64,000 bases of DNA, taken from the NCBI RefSeq assembly GCF_037198285.1, contig NZ_CP147243.1, forward strand, positions 372,001-436,000, read 5' to 3'. The position numbers and the translations under genes are program-made. Origin of the DNA: Haladaptatus sp. DJG-WS-42. GTDB taxonomy: Archaea; Halobacteriota; Halobacteria; Halobacteriales; Halococcaceae. This document shows, one piece after another, positions 27,400 to 36,731 of this stretch; positions within the stretch are counted from its first letter, which is position 1; each line of letters starts with the position of its first letter. The notes beneath the pieces are model-generated. The model saw only the letters and a list, made by a program, of their open reading frames with translations. It ran no database searches and was not told where the DNA came from.

Positions 27400-27762
27400 A
27401 TGGAAACGATGTCACCGAATCCCGTCTGGGACGCAGAGTCCTATCCCTCGACCGTCGAGACGTTCGCTGCGCTCGGCGACGAACTCACGATTCGCGTCTG
27501 GGGCGGCGATTGGTGTGGCGACTGCCGCAATCAACTCCCCGACTTCGCCGCTGCGATGGACGCCGCGGGCGTCCCCGAGGAGAACATCCACGAGTACCCA
27601 GTCGATAACGACAAAAACGGCGAGCTCACCGAGGAGTACGGCATCGAGTACATTCCAACCATCGTCATCGAACGCGATGGCGAAGAAATTGCCCGCTTCG
27701 TCGAACGAGAACCACAGCCTGCGGCCGTCTACCTCGCAGACCGCCTGCAAGAGACGCTTTAA
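27400..27762 (+). CDS. Thioredoxin-family protein
   Basis: A 120-residue thioredoxin-fold protein with the active site GGDWCGDCRNQLPDF near residues 34-48 (WCGDC instead of WCGPC) and the cis-proline in IEYIPTIVIERDGEE near 85. The Asp in the redox motif should raise the reduction potential relative to thioredoxin. It overlaps the convergent universal-stress gene by four bases. A DUF255 thioredoxin-domain protein is encoded nearby. Confidence 0.92.
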   Translation: METMSPNPVWDAESYPSTVETFAALGDELTIRVWGGDWCGDCRNQLPDFAAAMDAAGVPEENIHEYPVDNDKNGELTEEYGIEYIPTIVIERDGEEIARFVEREPQPAAVYLADRLQETL

Positions 27763-28247
27763 TCCACCTGATAGAAGTTCGATTTCTCTCTGTGTCGCTC
27801 GACTTTTGACGGCTCCCGCGTTCTCACGATCACAACATCATACAGTTGGTCTGCAGAGACCATGCTCCCAACGCTCGTCAGACTTGAGACGAGTCGTCCG
27901 GCGTTTTCGCTCCCGATGAACACCATCGACGCCTTCTCGTTTTTCGCAATGCGGCGCAGGGCAAGCGCAATCGTCCCCGACGTGGCAAAGCGGCCAACGG
28001 TCTCGTGGCGGAAATCCGCACTCGGCGCAATCTTGGTGACCTGTTTGTGCAGTTGAGAGACTATCGTCTCTACGTCGAACTCCTCGCCTGGCTCAACCCA
28101 CCCGTGTGTGTTGGCGTACGAGAAATCATCCTGCGGGATGATGCTCACCGCAACGACGCGCTCGTTCAAAACCTTCCCAAACTCCGCTGCTCGAATCAAT
28201 GCGGCCTCTGCAAGCTTCGAGCCGTCAAACGGCACGACAAACGTCAT
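27759..28247 (-). CDS. Universal stress protein (UspA) family
   Basis: The 162-residue product starts MTFVVPFDGSKLAEAALIRA, the typical Usp first strand and helix, and continues with VVAVSIIPQDD and a C-terminal SMVFIGSENAGRLVSSLTSV where the ATP-binding GxxGx9G(S/T) motif lies. The motif is degenerate here, so ATP binding is uncertain. ATG 28247 was chosen over an upstream start because it matches the family N-terminus. Confidence 0.88.
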   Translation of the reverse strand: MTFVVPFDGSKLAEAALIRAAEFGKVLNERVVAVSIIPQDDFSYANTHGWVEPGEEFDVETIVSQLHKQVTKIAPSADFRHETVGRFATSGTIALALRRIAKNEKASMVFIGSENAGRLVSSLTSVGSMVSADQLYDVVIVRTREPSKVERHREKSNFYQVD

Positions 28248-28289
28248 TGGTGACACGTTAGGTCGAACCAACAAAACTCCATGGGGGCG

Positions 28290-30401
28290 TTAGGTATCCG
28301 GTCGAAGCTGTTCTGCCCACGAAAGCGCTTCTTCGATGTCCGTCTGCGGCGGCGAGCAAGTGAACGACCGACAGACGTAGACGGTCGGTTTTTCCGCTTT
28401 CTGGGTGCGCTCTGCCCAGATTGGCGGCACTTCTTCGAGGCTTAATTCGCCCAACCACGCCTCCAAAGCAGTCTCCGTTGCGGGGCGACGCGAGAGCAGC
28501 AGACTCGGAACGTACGTGCCAGCAATGTGCTCACGCCACGTTTCTGGAAGCACATCCGCCACGACGGTCACTTCAAGGTCGCCCGTCGCGAGACGGTCTG
28601 CGGCGAGCGCGAGCGTGCCGTACTGGAGCGGATTCGCCTGAATCTTCGCAGAATGAGTTTCGACGACGCGCTCTGCCTTCTCGGCAAAGTTCTCCGCAGG
28701 GGCGAAGTGCGCAAGCGACTGGAACAGGTCGAGGGCGACGCCCACACTCGATGGCGTTGACTGGTCGCCGAGTTCCTGTGGCCGGGTGACGAGGGCTTCG
28801 CCGGATTCGGGGGTGAAATAGAGCGTGCCGCGCTCGTCGTCCCAGAACTCACGGTCGATGGCGCGAGCCAGTTGCAGGGCGAATGCGAGATGCGCCACAT
28901 CGCCCGTTGCCTGATAGAGGGAAACCGCACCGCGTCCGAGGAAGGCGTAATCTTCGAGATAGCCATCGCCTTTCACGTCGCCGTCTTTGTACCGACGAGA
29001 AAGAGTCTGGGTTTCCTCGTCCCACAGATGGCGACGGACGAACGCGAGAGCGCGTTCTGCGGTGTCCGTGTACTGGTCTTCGAGGATGAAGCCACCCTCT
29101 GCGAACGCGGAAATCATCATCCCGTTCCAGCTTGCGAGCACCTTCTCGTCGCGTGCCGGACGGACGCGCTCGGAACGGGCTTCGAACACTTGCTCGCGGG
29201 CGAGGTCGATTTGTTCTTCGACTTCGGCTTCGCTCAGGTCGTACTTTTCTGCGATAGCTTCGATGCTCTTTGCGAGGCCGAGGACGGTCGTTCCCTCGAA
29301 GTTGCCGCGCTTCGTGACGCCAAAGCGGTCGATGAAAATGTTCGCCGCTTGCTCGTCTGAAACGGCGTCTCTGACCTGCGCGCGCGTCCAGACGTAGAAC
29401 TTGCCTTCCTCGCCCTCGCTTTGGGCGTCTAACGTGCTGAAAAAGCCACCCTCGTCGTGGGTGAGTTCGCGCGAAACGAATTCGAACGTCTCGCGTACGA
29501 CGTCGGCGTAGCGCTCGTTGCCGGTCACCTGATAGCCAGCAAGGAGGGCGCGGGAAATCTCGGCGTTGTCGTAGAGCATCTTCTCGAAGTGGGGAACCGT
29601 CCACGTCTGGTCGACGACGTAACGGTGGAAACCGCCGCCAGCGTGGTCGTACAGCCCACCCGAAATCATCGCATCCAGATTTTCGAGTGCGACTTCACGG
29701 TAGGCGTCGCGGCCGGTGCGCTCTGCGGCGCGAAACAGCAAGTCGAGGCGCGTGGTTTGGGGGAACTTCGGGCCGCTGCTGCCGAAGCCGCCGTACTCGC
29801 GGTCGGCACCCCGGAGCGCGGCGTTCGCGGCCGATTCGAGGTGGTCGGAGCCGGGAGCCTCGCCGGGTTGGTCGGGGACGGATTCGAGTTCGTCGGTGAG
29901 CGCCGCCGTCCACTGGGTCGCTCGGTTCTCCATTTCTTCGCGGTCGTGTTCCCACGAATGAGAGATGTTGTCGAGCAAGTCGAGAAAGCCCGGCATCTGG
30001 CCGCGCGGCTCTTTCGGGAAGTAGGTTCCCACGTAGAACGGTTTGCCCTGCGGGGTGAGCCAGACAGAAAGCGGCCACCCGCCGTGGGCGGTCACGAGCT
30101 GCCCGATGGTCTGGTAGATGCGGTCTAAGTCCGGTCGCTCCTCGCGGTCAACTTTGATGGGCACGAACTGCTCGTTCATCAACTCGGCCACCTGCTCGTC
30201 CTCGAAGCTCTCTTCTTCCATGACGTGACACCAGTGACACGCCGAGTAGCCAATCGAGAGGAAGATGGGCACGTCGCGCTCGCGGGCGGCGGAAAGGGCG
30301 TCGTCGTCCCACGGCTGCCAGTTCACGGGGTTGTCCGCGTGCTGTCGGAGATACGGGCTTTCCTCTTCCGACAACCGATTGCGTCCGGTGGGGTCGTCCA
30401 T
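28290..30401 (-). CDS. Thioredoxin-domain DUF255 protein (YyaL/SPATA20 family)
   Basis: A 703-residue cytosolic protein. The N-terminal DUF255 thioredoxin-like domain (about 10-170) has LSEEESPYLRQHADNPVNW and the CxxC motif YSACHWCHVMEEESF. The remainder is an (alpha/alpha)6 barrel related to N-acylglucosamine 2-epimerases (GGLYDHAGGGFHRYVVD near 205; VLASWNGMMISAFAEGG near 400). The family is conserved from bacteria to humans, with no firmly assigned reaction. I used ATG 30401. Confidence 0.93.
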   Translation of the reverse strand: MDDPTGRNRLSEEESPYLRQHADNPVNWQPWDDDALSAARERDVPIFLSIGYSACHWCHVMEEESFEDEQVAELMNEQFVPIKVDREERPDLDRIYQTIGQLVTAHGGWPLSVWLTPQGKPFYVGTYFPKEPRGQMPGFLDLLDNISHSWEHDREEMENRATQWTAALTDELESVPDQPGEAPGSDHLESAANAALRGADREYGGFGSSGPKFPQTTRLDLLFRAAERTGRDAYREVALENLDAMISGGLYDHAGGGFHRYVVDQTWTVPHFEKMLYDNAEISRALLAGYQVTGNERYADVVRETFEFVSRELTHDEGGFFSTLDAQSEGEEGKFYVWTRAQVRDAVSDEQAANIFIDRFGVTKRGNFEGTTVLGLAKSIEAIAEKYDLSEAEVEEQIDLAREQVFEARSERVRPARDEKVLASWNGMMISAFAEGGFILEDQYTDTAERALAFVRRHLWDEETQTLSRRYKDGDVKGDGYLEDYAFLGRGAVSLYQATGDVAHLAFALQLARAIDREFWDDERGTLYFTPESGEALVTRPQELGDQSTPSSVGVALDLFQSLAHFAPAENFAEKAERVVETHSAKIQANPLQYGTLALAADRLATGDLEVTVVADVLPETWREHIAGTYVPSLLLSRRPATETALEAWLGELSLEEVPPIWAERTQKAEKPTVYVCRSFTCSPPQTDIEEALSWAEQLRPDT

Positions 30402-30476
30402 ATCTGACGTACTGACTCCGGACACGTAAAAGGTCGAAGTTAGGTGCGATTCACTGTGGAAAGGGTACGAAATTAG

Positions 30477-30647
30477 CTACGCGGTTTCAGTATGGTGTTC
30501 CCCGCTTGCCTGCGCTTTCCCGCGATAGTAGAGCCAGAACAGGACGGCGAGCGTTATCGGAAAGAAAACGATGGCGACGAGCGCCAGTCCCGGAACCAGC
30601 AAGAAGAGCGCGAACCACTTCCACGAGATGAACGTGTCACGAGACAT
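30477..30647 (-). CDS. Small membrane protein (56 aa)
   Basis: ATG 30647 gives MSRDTFISWKWFALFLLVPG, then a hydrophobic stretch of about 31 residues interrupted by FFP, ending in a polar tail (YYRGKAQASGEHHTETA). It probably forms one long helix or a two-helix hairpin in the membrane. No family recognised. It lies 75 bases before the DUF255 gene on the same strand and could share its transcript. Confidence 0.65.
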   Translation of the reverse strand: MSRDTFISWKWFALFLLVPGLALVAIVFFPITLAVLFWLYYRGKAQASGEHHTETA

Positions 30648-30737
30648 ACAATCCAGTTCAGTTACTGGCCGTGAGTAGTTTGTGGTGACTGTTCTGAAAT
30701 CTGATACAGTTATCTCTCTGAAGCGTTTTGGATACGT

Positions 30738-30962
30738 ATGCGCCGGAATGCACAACCAAACGTCAGTTGGCTTCTCACACACGCCAAATACATCGCCGCC
30801 ATCATCTTCGTCGGCTATTTTGCCGCACTCATCGTCGGGGAACTGTTCTCGATTATCCCACCGCTTCGTGGCCTTGGCTCCACGCTCGCGGGGACGCTTC
30901 AGTACACGGGTGTCGTCACCGCCGTCCTCTACGTCCTCTCGGTGAATCGGACGGGAAGATAA
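30738..30962 (+). CDS. Small two-helix membrane protein (74 aa)
   Basis: The product begins MRRNAQPNVSWLLTHAKYIA and has hydrophobic segments at about 18-40 (AAIIFVGYFAALIVGELFS) and 50-68 (LAGTLQYTGVVTAVLYVLS), with positively charged ends. It is likely an integral membrane protein of unknown function, divergent from the previous gene and 70 bases before purD. Confidence 0.68.
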   Translation: MRRNAQPNVSWLLTHAKYIAAIIFVGYFAALIVGELFSIIPPLRGLGSTLAGTLQYTGVVTAVLYVLSVNRTGR

Positions 30963-31032
30963 TACACGTTCGTGGATAGTTTTCGTGTCCTGAAGAGCAA
31001 CCTTTACACTCCTATGCGCAGGGTATTCGGAT

Positions 31033-32319
31033 ATGACCGAGACTATCCTGCTGGTCGGTGGCGGCGGCCGCGAACACGCCATCGCCCGCGCCCTCGCGCC
31101 CGACGTGAATCTGTACGCCTGTGCGAGCAACCGCAATCCCGGCATCGCGCGCCTCGCAGACGGGTTCGAGTCGCTCTCTGAGACCGACCCGGAGGCTATC
31201 GTCGCCTACGCTGAGGAGGTTGGCGCGACTGTCGCCGTTGTCGGTCCCGAGGCTCCGCTCGCGGCGGGCGTCGCAGACGCGCTTGATGAGGCGGGCATCT
31301 ACGCTTTCGGCCCGCACGCCGAGGAAGCACGCATCGAGACGGACAAAGCGTTCCAGCGCCGGTTCATGCGCGATGCAGGCATTCCCGGCTGTCCCGACTT
31401 CGAGACGTTTGACGACGACGAGGAAGCCTGTGCGTTTATCGACGACTACGACGGCGACCTCGTGGTGAAACCGGCTGGCCTCACCGGCGGCAAAGGCGTC
31501 GTCGTCATGGGCGACCAAGTCGATGCGGAGGGCGCAAAGGAGTACATCCGCGAGAACGACTACGACCGCATTGTTTTGGAAGAGCGCCTCATCGGCGAGG
31601 AGTTCACGGTGCAAGCGTTCGTGGCGAACGGCGAGTTCCGCGCCACGCCCGCCGTCCAAGACCACAAGCGCGCTTACGAGGGCGACGAGGGGCCGAACAC
31701 CGGCGGCATGGGGAGCTACTCGGACGCAACGTGGGCACTTCCGTTCATGACAGAGGGCGACTACGACGCGGCGCTCGATATTCTCGACGCGACGGTGTCC
31801 GCACTGGATGGGTACAAGGGCATCCTCTACGGCCAGTTCATGCTCACGACGGAAGGGCCGAAAGTCATCGAGTTCAACGCCCGGTTTGGCGACCCCGAGG
31901 CGATGAACACCCTGCCCGTCCTCGAAACCAAGTTCGTGGACATTCTCACCGCCGCCCGCGACGGCGAGGACCTGCCGGAACTCGCCTTCGCCGCACAGGC
32001 AACGGTGTGCAAATACGCAGTTCCCGACGGCTACCCCGAGAATCCGACGGCGGGAACCAAAGTCGAGGTTGACGAAGAGAGCGCCGGAGACGCCCTGCTC
32101 TACTACGCAAGCGTAGACGAGCGCGACGACGGCATCTACACGACCACGTCGCGTTCGTTCGCGCTCGTCGGCGTCGCGGATACGATTGCTGAGGCCGAAG
32201 AAATCGCCGAGGATGCGCTCGCCGTCGCTGGCGAAGACGGCCTCCACATCCGTCATGACATCGGGAAGGCAGACTTAGTACAACGAAGAATCGACCACAT
32301 GGAAGAACTCCGCAGGTAG
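31033..32319 (+). CDS. purD: Phosphoribosylamine-glycine ligase
   Basis: GARS, the second step of purine biosynthesis. The 428 residues contain the N-terminal ILLVGGGGREHAIARALA, the ATP-grasp core (VVKPAGLTGGKGVVVMGD near 148), and the signature RFGDPEAMNTLPVL near 281. It is a stand-alone enzyme, not fused to PurM/PurN. A strong hairpin follows the stop. Confidence 0.97.
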   Translation: MTETILLVGGGGREHAIARALAPDVNLYACASNRNPGIARLADGFESLSETDPEAIVAYAEEVGATVAVVGPEAPLAAGVADALDEAGIYAFGPHAEEARIETDKAFQRRFMRDAGIPGCPDFETFDDDEEACAFIDDYDGDLVVKPAGLTGGKGVVVMGDQVDAEGAKEYIRENDYDRIVLEERLIGEEFTVQAFVANGEFRATPAVQDHKRAYEGDEGPNTGGMGSYSDATWALPFMTEGDYDAALDILDATVSALDGYKGILYGQFMLTTEGPKVIEFNARFGDPEAMNTLPVLETKFVDILTAARDGEDLPELAFAAQATVCKYAVPDGYPENPTAGTKVEVDEESAGDALLYYASVDERDDGIYTTTSRSFALVGVADTIAEAEEIAEDALAVAGEDGLHIRHDIGKADLVQRRIDHMEELRR

Positions 32320-32320
32320 T

Positions 32321-32383
32321 CCAACCCGCCACAGCACACGGGCCGGGAAGCGCGTCTCGTCGCGCGACCCGGGGAAGGGTTGG
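32321..32383 (+). other. Two-tier hairpin downstream of purD (possible structured RNA)
   Basis: CCAACCC (32321-32327) pairs perfectly with GGGTTGG (32377-32383). Inside, CCGGG (32343-32347) pairs with CCCGG (32368-32372), and after an AA/GA internal loop GCGCG (32350-32354) pairs with CGCGC (32361-32365) around a six-base loop. It starts one base after the purD stop and lies well before the helicase promoter. It may be a 3'-UTR stabiliser, terminator or small RNA; no known RNA family was matched. Confidence 0.5.
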
Positions 32384-32494
32384 CGTGCAAGCATTCACCG
32401 TGGCTCGTGATTCGTGCGGTCTTGGTAACCCAACAAACACACCGTTCTCCGTAAACGCGGTTCCTTTTAGCGCCACGCCGCCTACACGACTCCA

Positions 32495-34369
32495 GTGACT
32501 GATTCAGAGGTACCCGAAGACCCCCCTGAACCCGAACATGCGTCCGAAACCACAGCAGACGAGACGCCCGACGCCCTCGATATAGACGAGTTCTACGACG
32601 TACTCGAAGACCGGGGCCGCCCCATCGTCACCGCGAGCGAAGTCGCCCGGTGGCTGAACACCTCCCAAGCCGAGGCCAGCGACGCCCTCGCCGCGCTCAC
32701 CGGAGATGGCCGCGTCGAATCGCTCGACGTGGAAACTGACCCGGTCGTCTGGTATCCCCGCGATTGGAAGGAGACGACGAACCGCGAGCGTGTCGTCCTG
32801 TTCCCGAAACGCCGTGAGGTGGTCGTAGACCATCCCTCGCAGTTCACCCGCGCCCAGCTCACGCAGTTCGCCCACCTCGTCGAAACCAACCGAACCGGCG
32901 GCTACGTGTACAAACTCCGCGAAGAGGACATCTGGCAGGCCCCCTACGACAGTTTAGACGACCTCTTGCGCACGATGCGCCAAGCGTTTGGCGAGCGCTC
33001 GCCCCATCTCGAAGAGTGGGTCGAAAGCCAGTGGGAGCGGGCCCGGAAGTTCCGCCTCTACACCCACGAAGACGGCTACGTCGTCCTCGAAGCAGGCAGC
33101 GCAGACTTACTCGGCAACGTCGCCCTCCCGAAACTCACGAACGGGGAGATTCGCGCCCGCATCTCTGACGAGGAGGCGTGGGTTGCGAGCGAAGCGACCG
33201 CCTCAGTCAAACGCACCCTCTACGAGGCGGGTTATCCCGTACAGGACGAACGCACCTTAGAGGAGGGTGCCGCCCTGCCCCACGACCTGCACCTGCAATT
33301 GCGCGACTACCAGCAAACCTGGGTGACGCGCTTTCTCGAAGCCAAATCCGGCGTGCTCGTCGGGCCACCGGGAAGCGGGAAAACCGTCGCTGCGCTTGGC
33401 GTGATGGCCGCCGTCGGCGGCGAGACGCTGATTCTCGTTCCGGGTCGGGAACTCGCCGCCCAGTGGCGCGACGAAATCCTGCTCCACACCACCTTAGAAC
33501 CGGACCAAGTCGGCGAGTATCACGGCGGAAAGAAAGAAATCAGACCCGTCACCATCGCCACCTATCAGACGGCGGGGATGGACCGCCACCGAATGCTATT
33601 CGACGAACGACGCTGGGGGCTTATCGTTTATGACGAAGTCCACCACATCCCGAGTCCAATCCACCGCCGGAGTGCAGATTTACAGACGCGACACCGCCTC
33701 GGCCTCTCTGCGACGCCCATCCGCGAAGACGACAAGCAACAGGAGATTTTCACGCTCATCGGGCCGCCAATCGGCACCGACTGGGGGGCGCTGTTCGAGG
33801 CGGGCTACGTCGCAGAACCGGAGGTGGAAATCCGCTACGTGCCGTTCGTGGACGACCTCGGCGTGAACGAGTACGGCAGCGCCGATGGCCACGAAAAGCG
33901 CATGATTGCCGCCTCTAACCCGGCGAAGGTTGCGGAAGTGCGGGCGATTCTCGGCGAACACCCCGGCGAGAAGGCGCTCATCTTTGTCGAGTACTTAGAC
34001 CAAGGCAAGCAGTTGAGCGAAGAACTCAACATCCCGTTCGTGAGCGGCGAAACCCCGCACGCAGAGCGCAGACGGCTGTTCTCACAGTTCAATACCGGCC
34101 CGCGTGACGCGCTCATCGTCTCGCGGATTGGCGACGAGGGAATCGACCTGCCCGAAGCGTCGGTGGCCATCGCCGCCTCCGGCCTCGGCGGGTCGCGGCG
34201 GCAGGGCGCACAGCGTGCTGGACGAACCATGCGACCGATGGGCAACTCCCGGATGTACGTGCTGGCGACACGCGGAACTGCGGAGGAAGATTTCGCCCGC
34301 CAGCGCATGCGCCATCTCGCGGCGAAAGGCGTCCGCATCGTCGAAGCCGAATCGAGCGCGTGGGAGTAG
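32495..34369 (+). CDS. XPB/Rad25-type SF2 helicase
   Basis: A 624-residue DNA repair/transcription helicase. After an acidic tail, a winged-helix-like domain (about 28-90) and a damage-recognition-like region lead to the helicase core. Core motifs are LRDYQQTWVTRFLE near 268, Walker A VGPPGSGKTVAALG near 289, DEVHHIP (DExH), LSATPIREDD, and motif VI as SRRQGAQRAGRTMRP, the XPB signature. The start is GTG 32495, preceded by a TTTTAG TATA-like box at about 32465. Archaeal XPB usually partners the nuclease Bax1, which is not next to it here. Confidence 0.93.
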   Translation: MTDSEVPEDPPEPEHASETTADETPDALDIDEFYDVLEDRGRPIVTASEVARWLNTSQAEASDALAALTGDGRVESLDVETDPVVWYPRDWKETTNRERVVLFPKRREVVVDHPSQFTRAQLTQFAHLVETNRTGGYVYKLREEDIWQAPYDSLDDLLRTMRQAFGERSPHLEEWVESQWERARKFRLYTHEDGYVVLEAGSADLLGNVALPKLTNGEIRARISDEEAWVASEATASVKRTLYEAGYPVQDERTLEEGAALPHDLHLQLRDYQQTWVTRFLEAKSGVLVGPPGSGKTVAALGVMAAVGGETLILVPGRELAAQWRDEILLHTTLEPDQVGEYHGGKKEIRPVTIATYQTAGMDRHRMLFDERRWGLIVYDEVHHIPSPIHRRSADLQTRHRLGLSATPIREDDKQQEIFTLIGPPIGTDWGALFEAGYVAEPEVEIRYVPFVDDLGVNEYGSADGHEKRMIAASNPAKVAEVRAILGEHPGEKALIFVEYLDQGKQLSEELNIPFVSGETPHAERRRLFSQFNTGPRDALIVSRIGDEGIDLPEASVAIAASGLGGSRRQGAQRAGRTMRPMGNSRMYVLATRGTAEEDFARQRMRHLAAKGVRIVEAESSAWE

Positions 34370-34400
34370 GTTCAAATCCCTCACGGGCGAACTGTTCTGC

Positions 34401-34916
34401 GTGACTGACGACGCCCCCACCTCGCGCCACGACCGTATCACGCGCCACCCAACGCCGGGGACGCAAAACTCGCTTCGCCACTGGACGAGCGCCCGCAATC
34501 CGCTTCGGGTGATGCTCAACTACACCTTCATCGTCCTCGCTCGCATCTCGCCGAGCCTGCGGCTCAAAAATCTGCTCTTGCGGGCGATTGGCGTGACCAT
34601 CGGGACGGGCGTCTCGTGGGGCCTCGAATCGACGCCGGACGTGTTCTGGCCCGACCTGATTACGGTCGATGACCACGCAATCATTGGCTACAACGCGACG
34701 ATTCTCTGTCACGAATTTCTCCAACACGAGTACCGAACCGGCGAGGTACACATCGGCAAACGCGCGATGATTGGCGCGGGCGCAATCGTCCTGCCGGGCG
34801 TGACCATCGGCGACGGCGCGCAGGTAGCGGCGAACTCGCTCGTGACGCGCGACGTGCCTGCCGGGGTGACGGTTGCGGGTGTCCCGGCAACAGAAATGGA
34901 CGCAGACGACAGCTAG
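34401..34916 (+). CDS. Left-handed beta-helix acyltransferase
   Basis: A 171-residue hexapeptide-repeat acetyl/acyltransferase. Repeats of the [LIV]GxxxxI type run from about residue 65 (AIGVTIGTGVSWG) through IGYNATI, IGKRAMIGAGAIVLPGVTIG and ANSLVTRDVPAGVTVAGVPA, the standard C-terminal cap. The N-terminal 55 residues are helical and may bind membrane or substrate. The start is GTG 34401. It overlaps the convergent channel gene by four bases. Confidence 0.9.
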   Translation: MTDDAPTSRHDRITRHPTPGTQNSLRHWTSARNPLRVMLNYTFIVLARISPSLRLKNLLLRAIGVTIGTGVSWGLESTPDVFWPDLITVDDHAIIGYNATILCHEFLQHEYRTGEVHIGKRAMIGAGAIVLPGVTIGDGAQVAANSLVTRDVPAGVTVAGVPATEMDADDS

Positions 34917-35695
34917 GTTCGAATCCGAACGATACCCGAGTCGAAGACGTGGGCGTTCGGGATGATGTACTCTTCACCGTCGCTTTCGATGTGCGTGACG
35001 AACACGTCTACTTCTTGGACGATGCCCCGACGCTCGCCAATCGCAATCTCGTCGCCGATGCCGTAGGGCTGGTTAAGCAGGAGGTAGATGCCCGCCGCAC
35101 TCGACGTGAGCAGGTCGCGGAAGGCAAGCCCGCCGAGGAACACGACGCCGAACACGTACACACCGAGCAAAATGAGCAGCGCGCCCGTCGCCACACCAAT
35201 CTGACCGAGTGCGATGAGGACAGCGATGTAGATGATGCTATAGCGAACGATTTTCGGGATGATGTTCACTTCGGGGAGTTTGATGCTCCGAAGCCGCTCG
35301 CTCACGACGAGTTCTGCCTTATCCGAGATGATGAGCCCAAGAATGATGGCGAGCGCGGCGACGAACAGCCGCGGCATGAACGCCGTGAGTTGCCCGAAAA
35401 AGAACTCCGTGCTCAGCCCCGCGATGCGAAGCGCGAGCAACGCCGCGAGCAGGGCGATGAACAGCGCGGTGAGCTGCGCGAGTAAGGAAACCGTGGACGT
35501 TCCGAGGCCGCGAGCGGTTCGCTCGAACGGTGTCCCTTCGACCGCTTCTGGTACGCCAGACGAGACGAGCACCCGGCGCAAGCCACGGCTCACCACGTAC
35601 CCAAGCACCAACCCGCCAATCAGGACGAGCAGCGCGACGAAGAAGCGAAACTCGTCGGTGAGCAACTGTTCGAGTTGCGAGATGATCTCCACCAT
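34913..35695 (-). CDS. Small MscS-like channel, in operon with dacZ
   Basis: A 260-residue membrane protein with helices at about 18-40, 72-92, 105-125 and 148-190, ending in a short MscS-type beta domain (YGIGDEIAIGERRGIVQEVDVF and EYIIPNAHVFDSGIVRI). It lacks the larger cytoplasmic vestibule of classical MscS. It begins three bases after the dacZ stop, so the pair is translationally linked. Since c-di-AMP is tied to osmotic and ion balance in other organisms, gating or expression linked to c-di-AMP is a reasonable inference. Confidence 0.88.
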   Translation of the reverse strand: MVEIISQLEQLLTDEFRFFVALLVLIGGLVLGYVVSRGLRRVLVSSGVPEAVEGTPFERTARGLGTSTVSLLAQLTALFIALLAALLALRIAGLSTEFFFGQLTAFMPRLFVAALAIILGLIISDKAELVVSERLRSIKLPEVNIIPKIVRYSIIYIAVLIALGQIGVATGALLILLGVYVFGVVFLGGLAFRDLLTSSAAGIYLLLNQPYGIGDEIAIGERRGIVQEVDVFVTHIESDGEEYIIPNAHVFDSGIVRIRT

Positions 35696-35698
35696 GGC

Positions 35699-36511
35699 TC
35701 AGTACTCCTCAGGGTCGAGTTCTAAGATGAGTTCGCCGCCTTTGAACGCCCGAACCAGCCCGTCGCTCTCGCTCAACACGATGCAGATGGCGTTGGTGTC
35801 GCGGGTGGTCGCCGCCGCCGCCATGTGGCGCGCCCCAAGCCCTTTGGGGATGTCAACGCCCTCCGCAGACGGTTCGAGATAGCGGTAGGCAGAGACGATT
35901 TTGCCCGCATCGGAGATGACGAACGCACCGTCGAGCCGGGAGAACTCTTTGAGCATGACGTTCACGATAGGGTCGCCGACGTGGACGTGCGATTTCTCGA
36001 ACGGGTTGTACGAGAGCGGACGGGATTTGTTCATGACCTTTCCCGCGTCGCCAACGACGAACAGCGCGCCCACTGGCTTGCCCTTCTGGCCTTTCTTCCC
36101 GAGTTCGATGGCGACTTCGAGGACGTCGCGGATGACCGCCGGTTCCGCCCGCGAGTTCATGAAGAGGTCGTAGATGCCCGTGTGGGTGAATTCGCTCGCC
36201 CGAACCCGCGTGAGCGAGTCGATGTCCTCGTCGAACATCTTCGTCGCACAGAGGAGGTCATCGCCGTCGTCGATGAGGTCGTTTTCGATGGCGCCCTCGA
36301 TGCCGTAGCGAATGCGTGCGGCAACGTCATCGAACTCAAGCGGAAGTTCCACAAAATCGGGCGCTGAGACGGTGTTTTCGGGGGAAATGACCACGACCTC
36401 AATGTCATCAACCTCTGCGAACCGCCCGTAGTACGACGCGCTTGGGGAGAACAGCAAGATTGCATCAACATCGGACACAATCGGCCCAAGGAGGTCGTGG
36501 ATTTCACTCAT
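35699..36511 (-). CDS. dacZ: Diadenylate cyclase DacZ
   Basis: Makes c-di-AMP from two ATP. The 270-residue product has an N-terminal pyruvate-kinase-like domain (about 1-110) and a C-terminal DisA_N/DAC domain. The catalytic motifs are LDGAFVISDAGKIVSAYRYL (DGA) near 213 and GLGARHMAAAATTRDT near 242, which has RHM in place of the bacterial RHR. Haloferax DacZ has been shown to synthesise c-di-AMP, and this sequence closely fits that family. I used ATG 36511 instead of the longer frame. Confidence 0.94.
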   Translation of the reverse strand: MSEIHDLLGPIVSDVDAILLFSPSASYYGRFAEVDDIEVVVISPENTVSAPDFVELPLEFDDVAARIRYGIEGAIENDLIDDGDDLLCATKMFDEDIDSLTRVRASEFTHTGIYDLFMNSRAEPAVIRDVLEVAIELGKKGQKGKPVGALFVVGDAGKVMNKSRPLSYNPFEKSHVHVGDPIVNVMLKEFSRLDGAFVISDAGKIVSAYRYLEPSAEGVDIPKGLGARHMAAAATTRDTNAICIVLSESDGLVRAFKGGELILELDPEEY

Positions 36512-36731
36512 TAGTTCTATCAACTCGTGAAGCCGACAAAAAGGTTTGTGGCGCCCGGATGCGATTTCGCGACACAACCTGCATTACAGTTAGCACTCCG
36601 TGCCGTGAAACGAACACACAGCCCACTCGCACAGTCGACCGCCACGGCCACGTCGTGTCAGCACCTCACCCAAATCCCGCGATTTTGCGTGTGACCGAAC
36701 ACTTAACCCTGCGACCGCCTATTACCGGGCA

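Noticed and set aside
31012-32256. 414-codon minus-strand frame opposite purD
   Set aside because: It mirrors the purD gene base for base and has no motifs; purD is unambiguous.
34370-34384. GGTTCAAATCC-like tRNA T-loop after the helicase stop codon
   Set aside because: Flanking bases do not form a T stem and there is no acceptor or anticodon arm upstream; chance match.
34914-34930. Second GGTTCGAATCC T-loop-like string
   Set aside because: It is the start of the antisense coding end of the MscS-like gene; no tRNA stems can be drawn.
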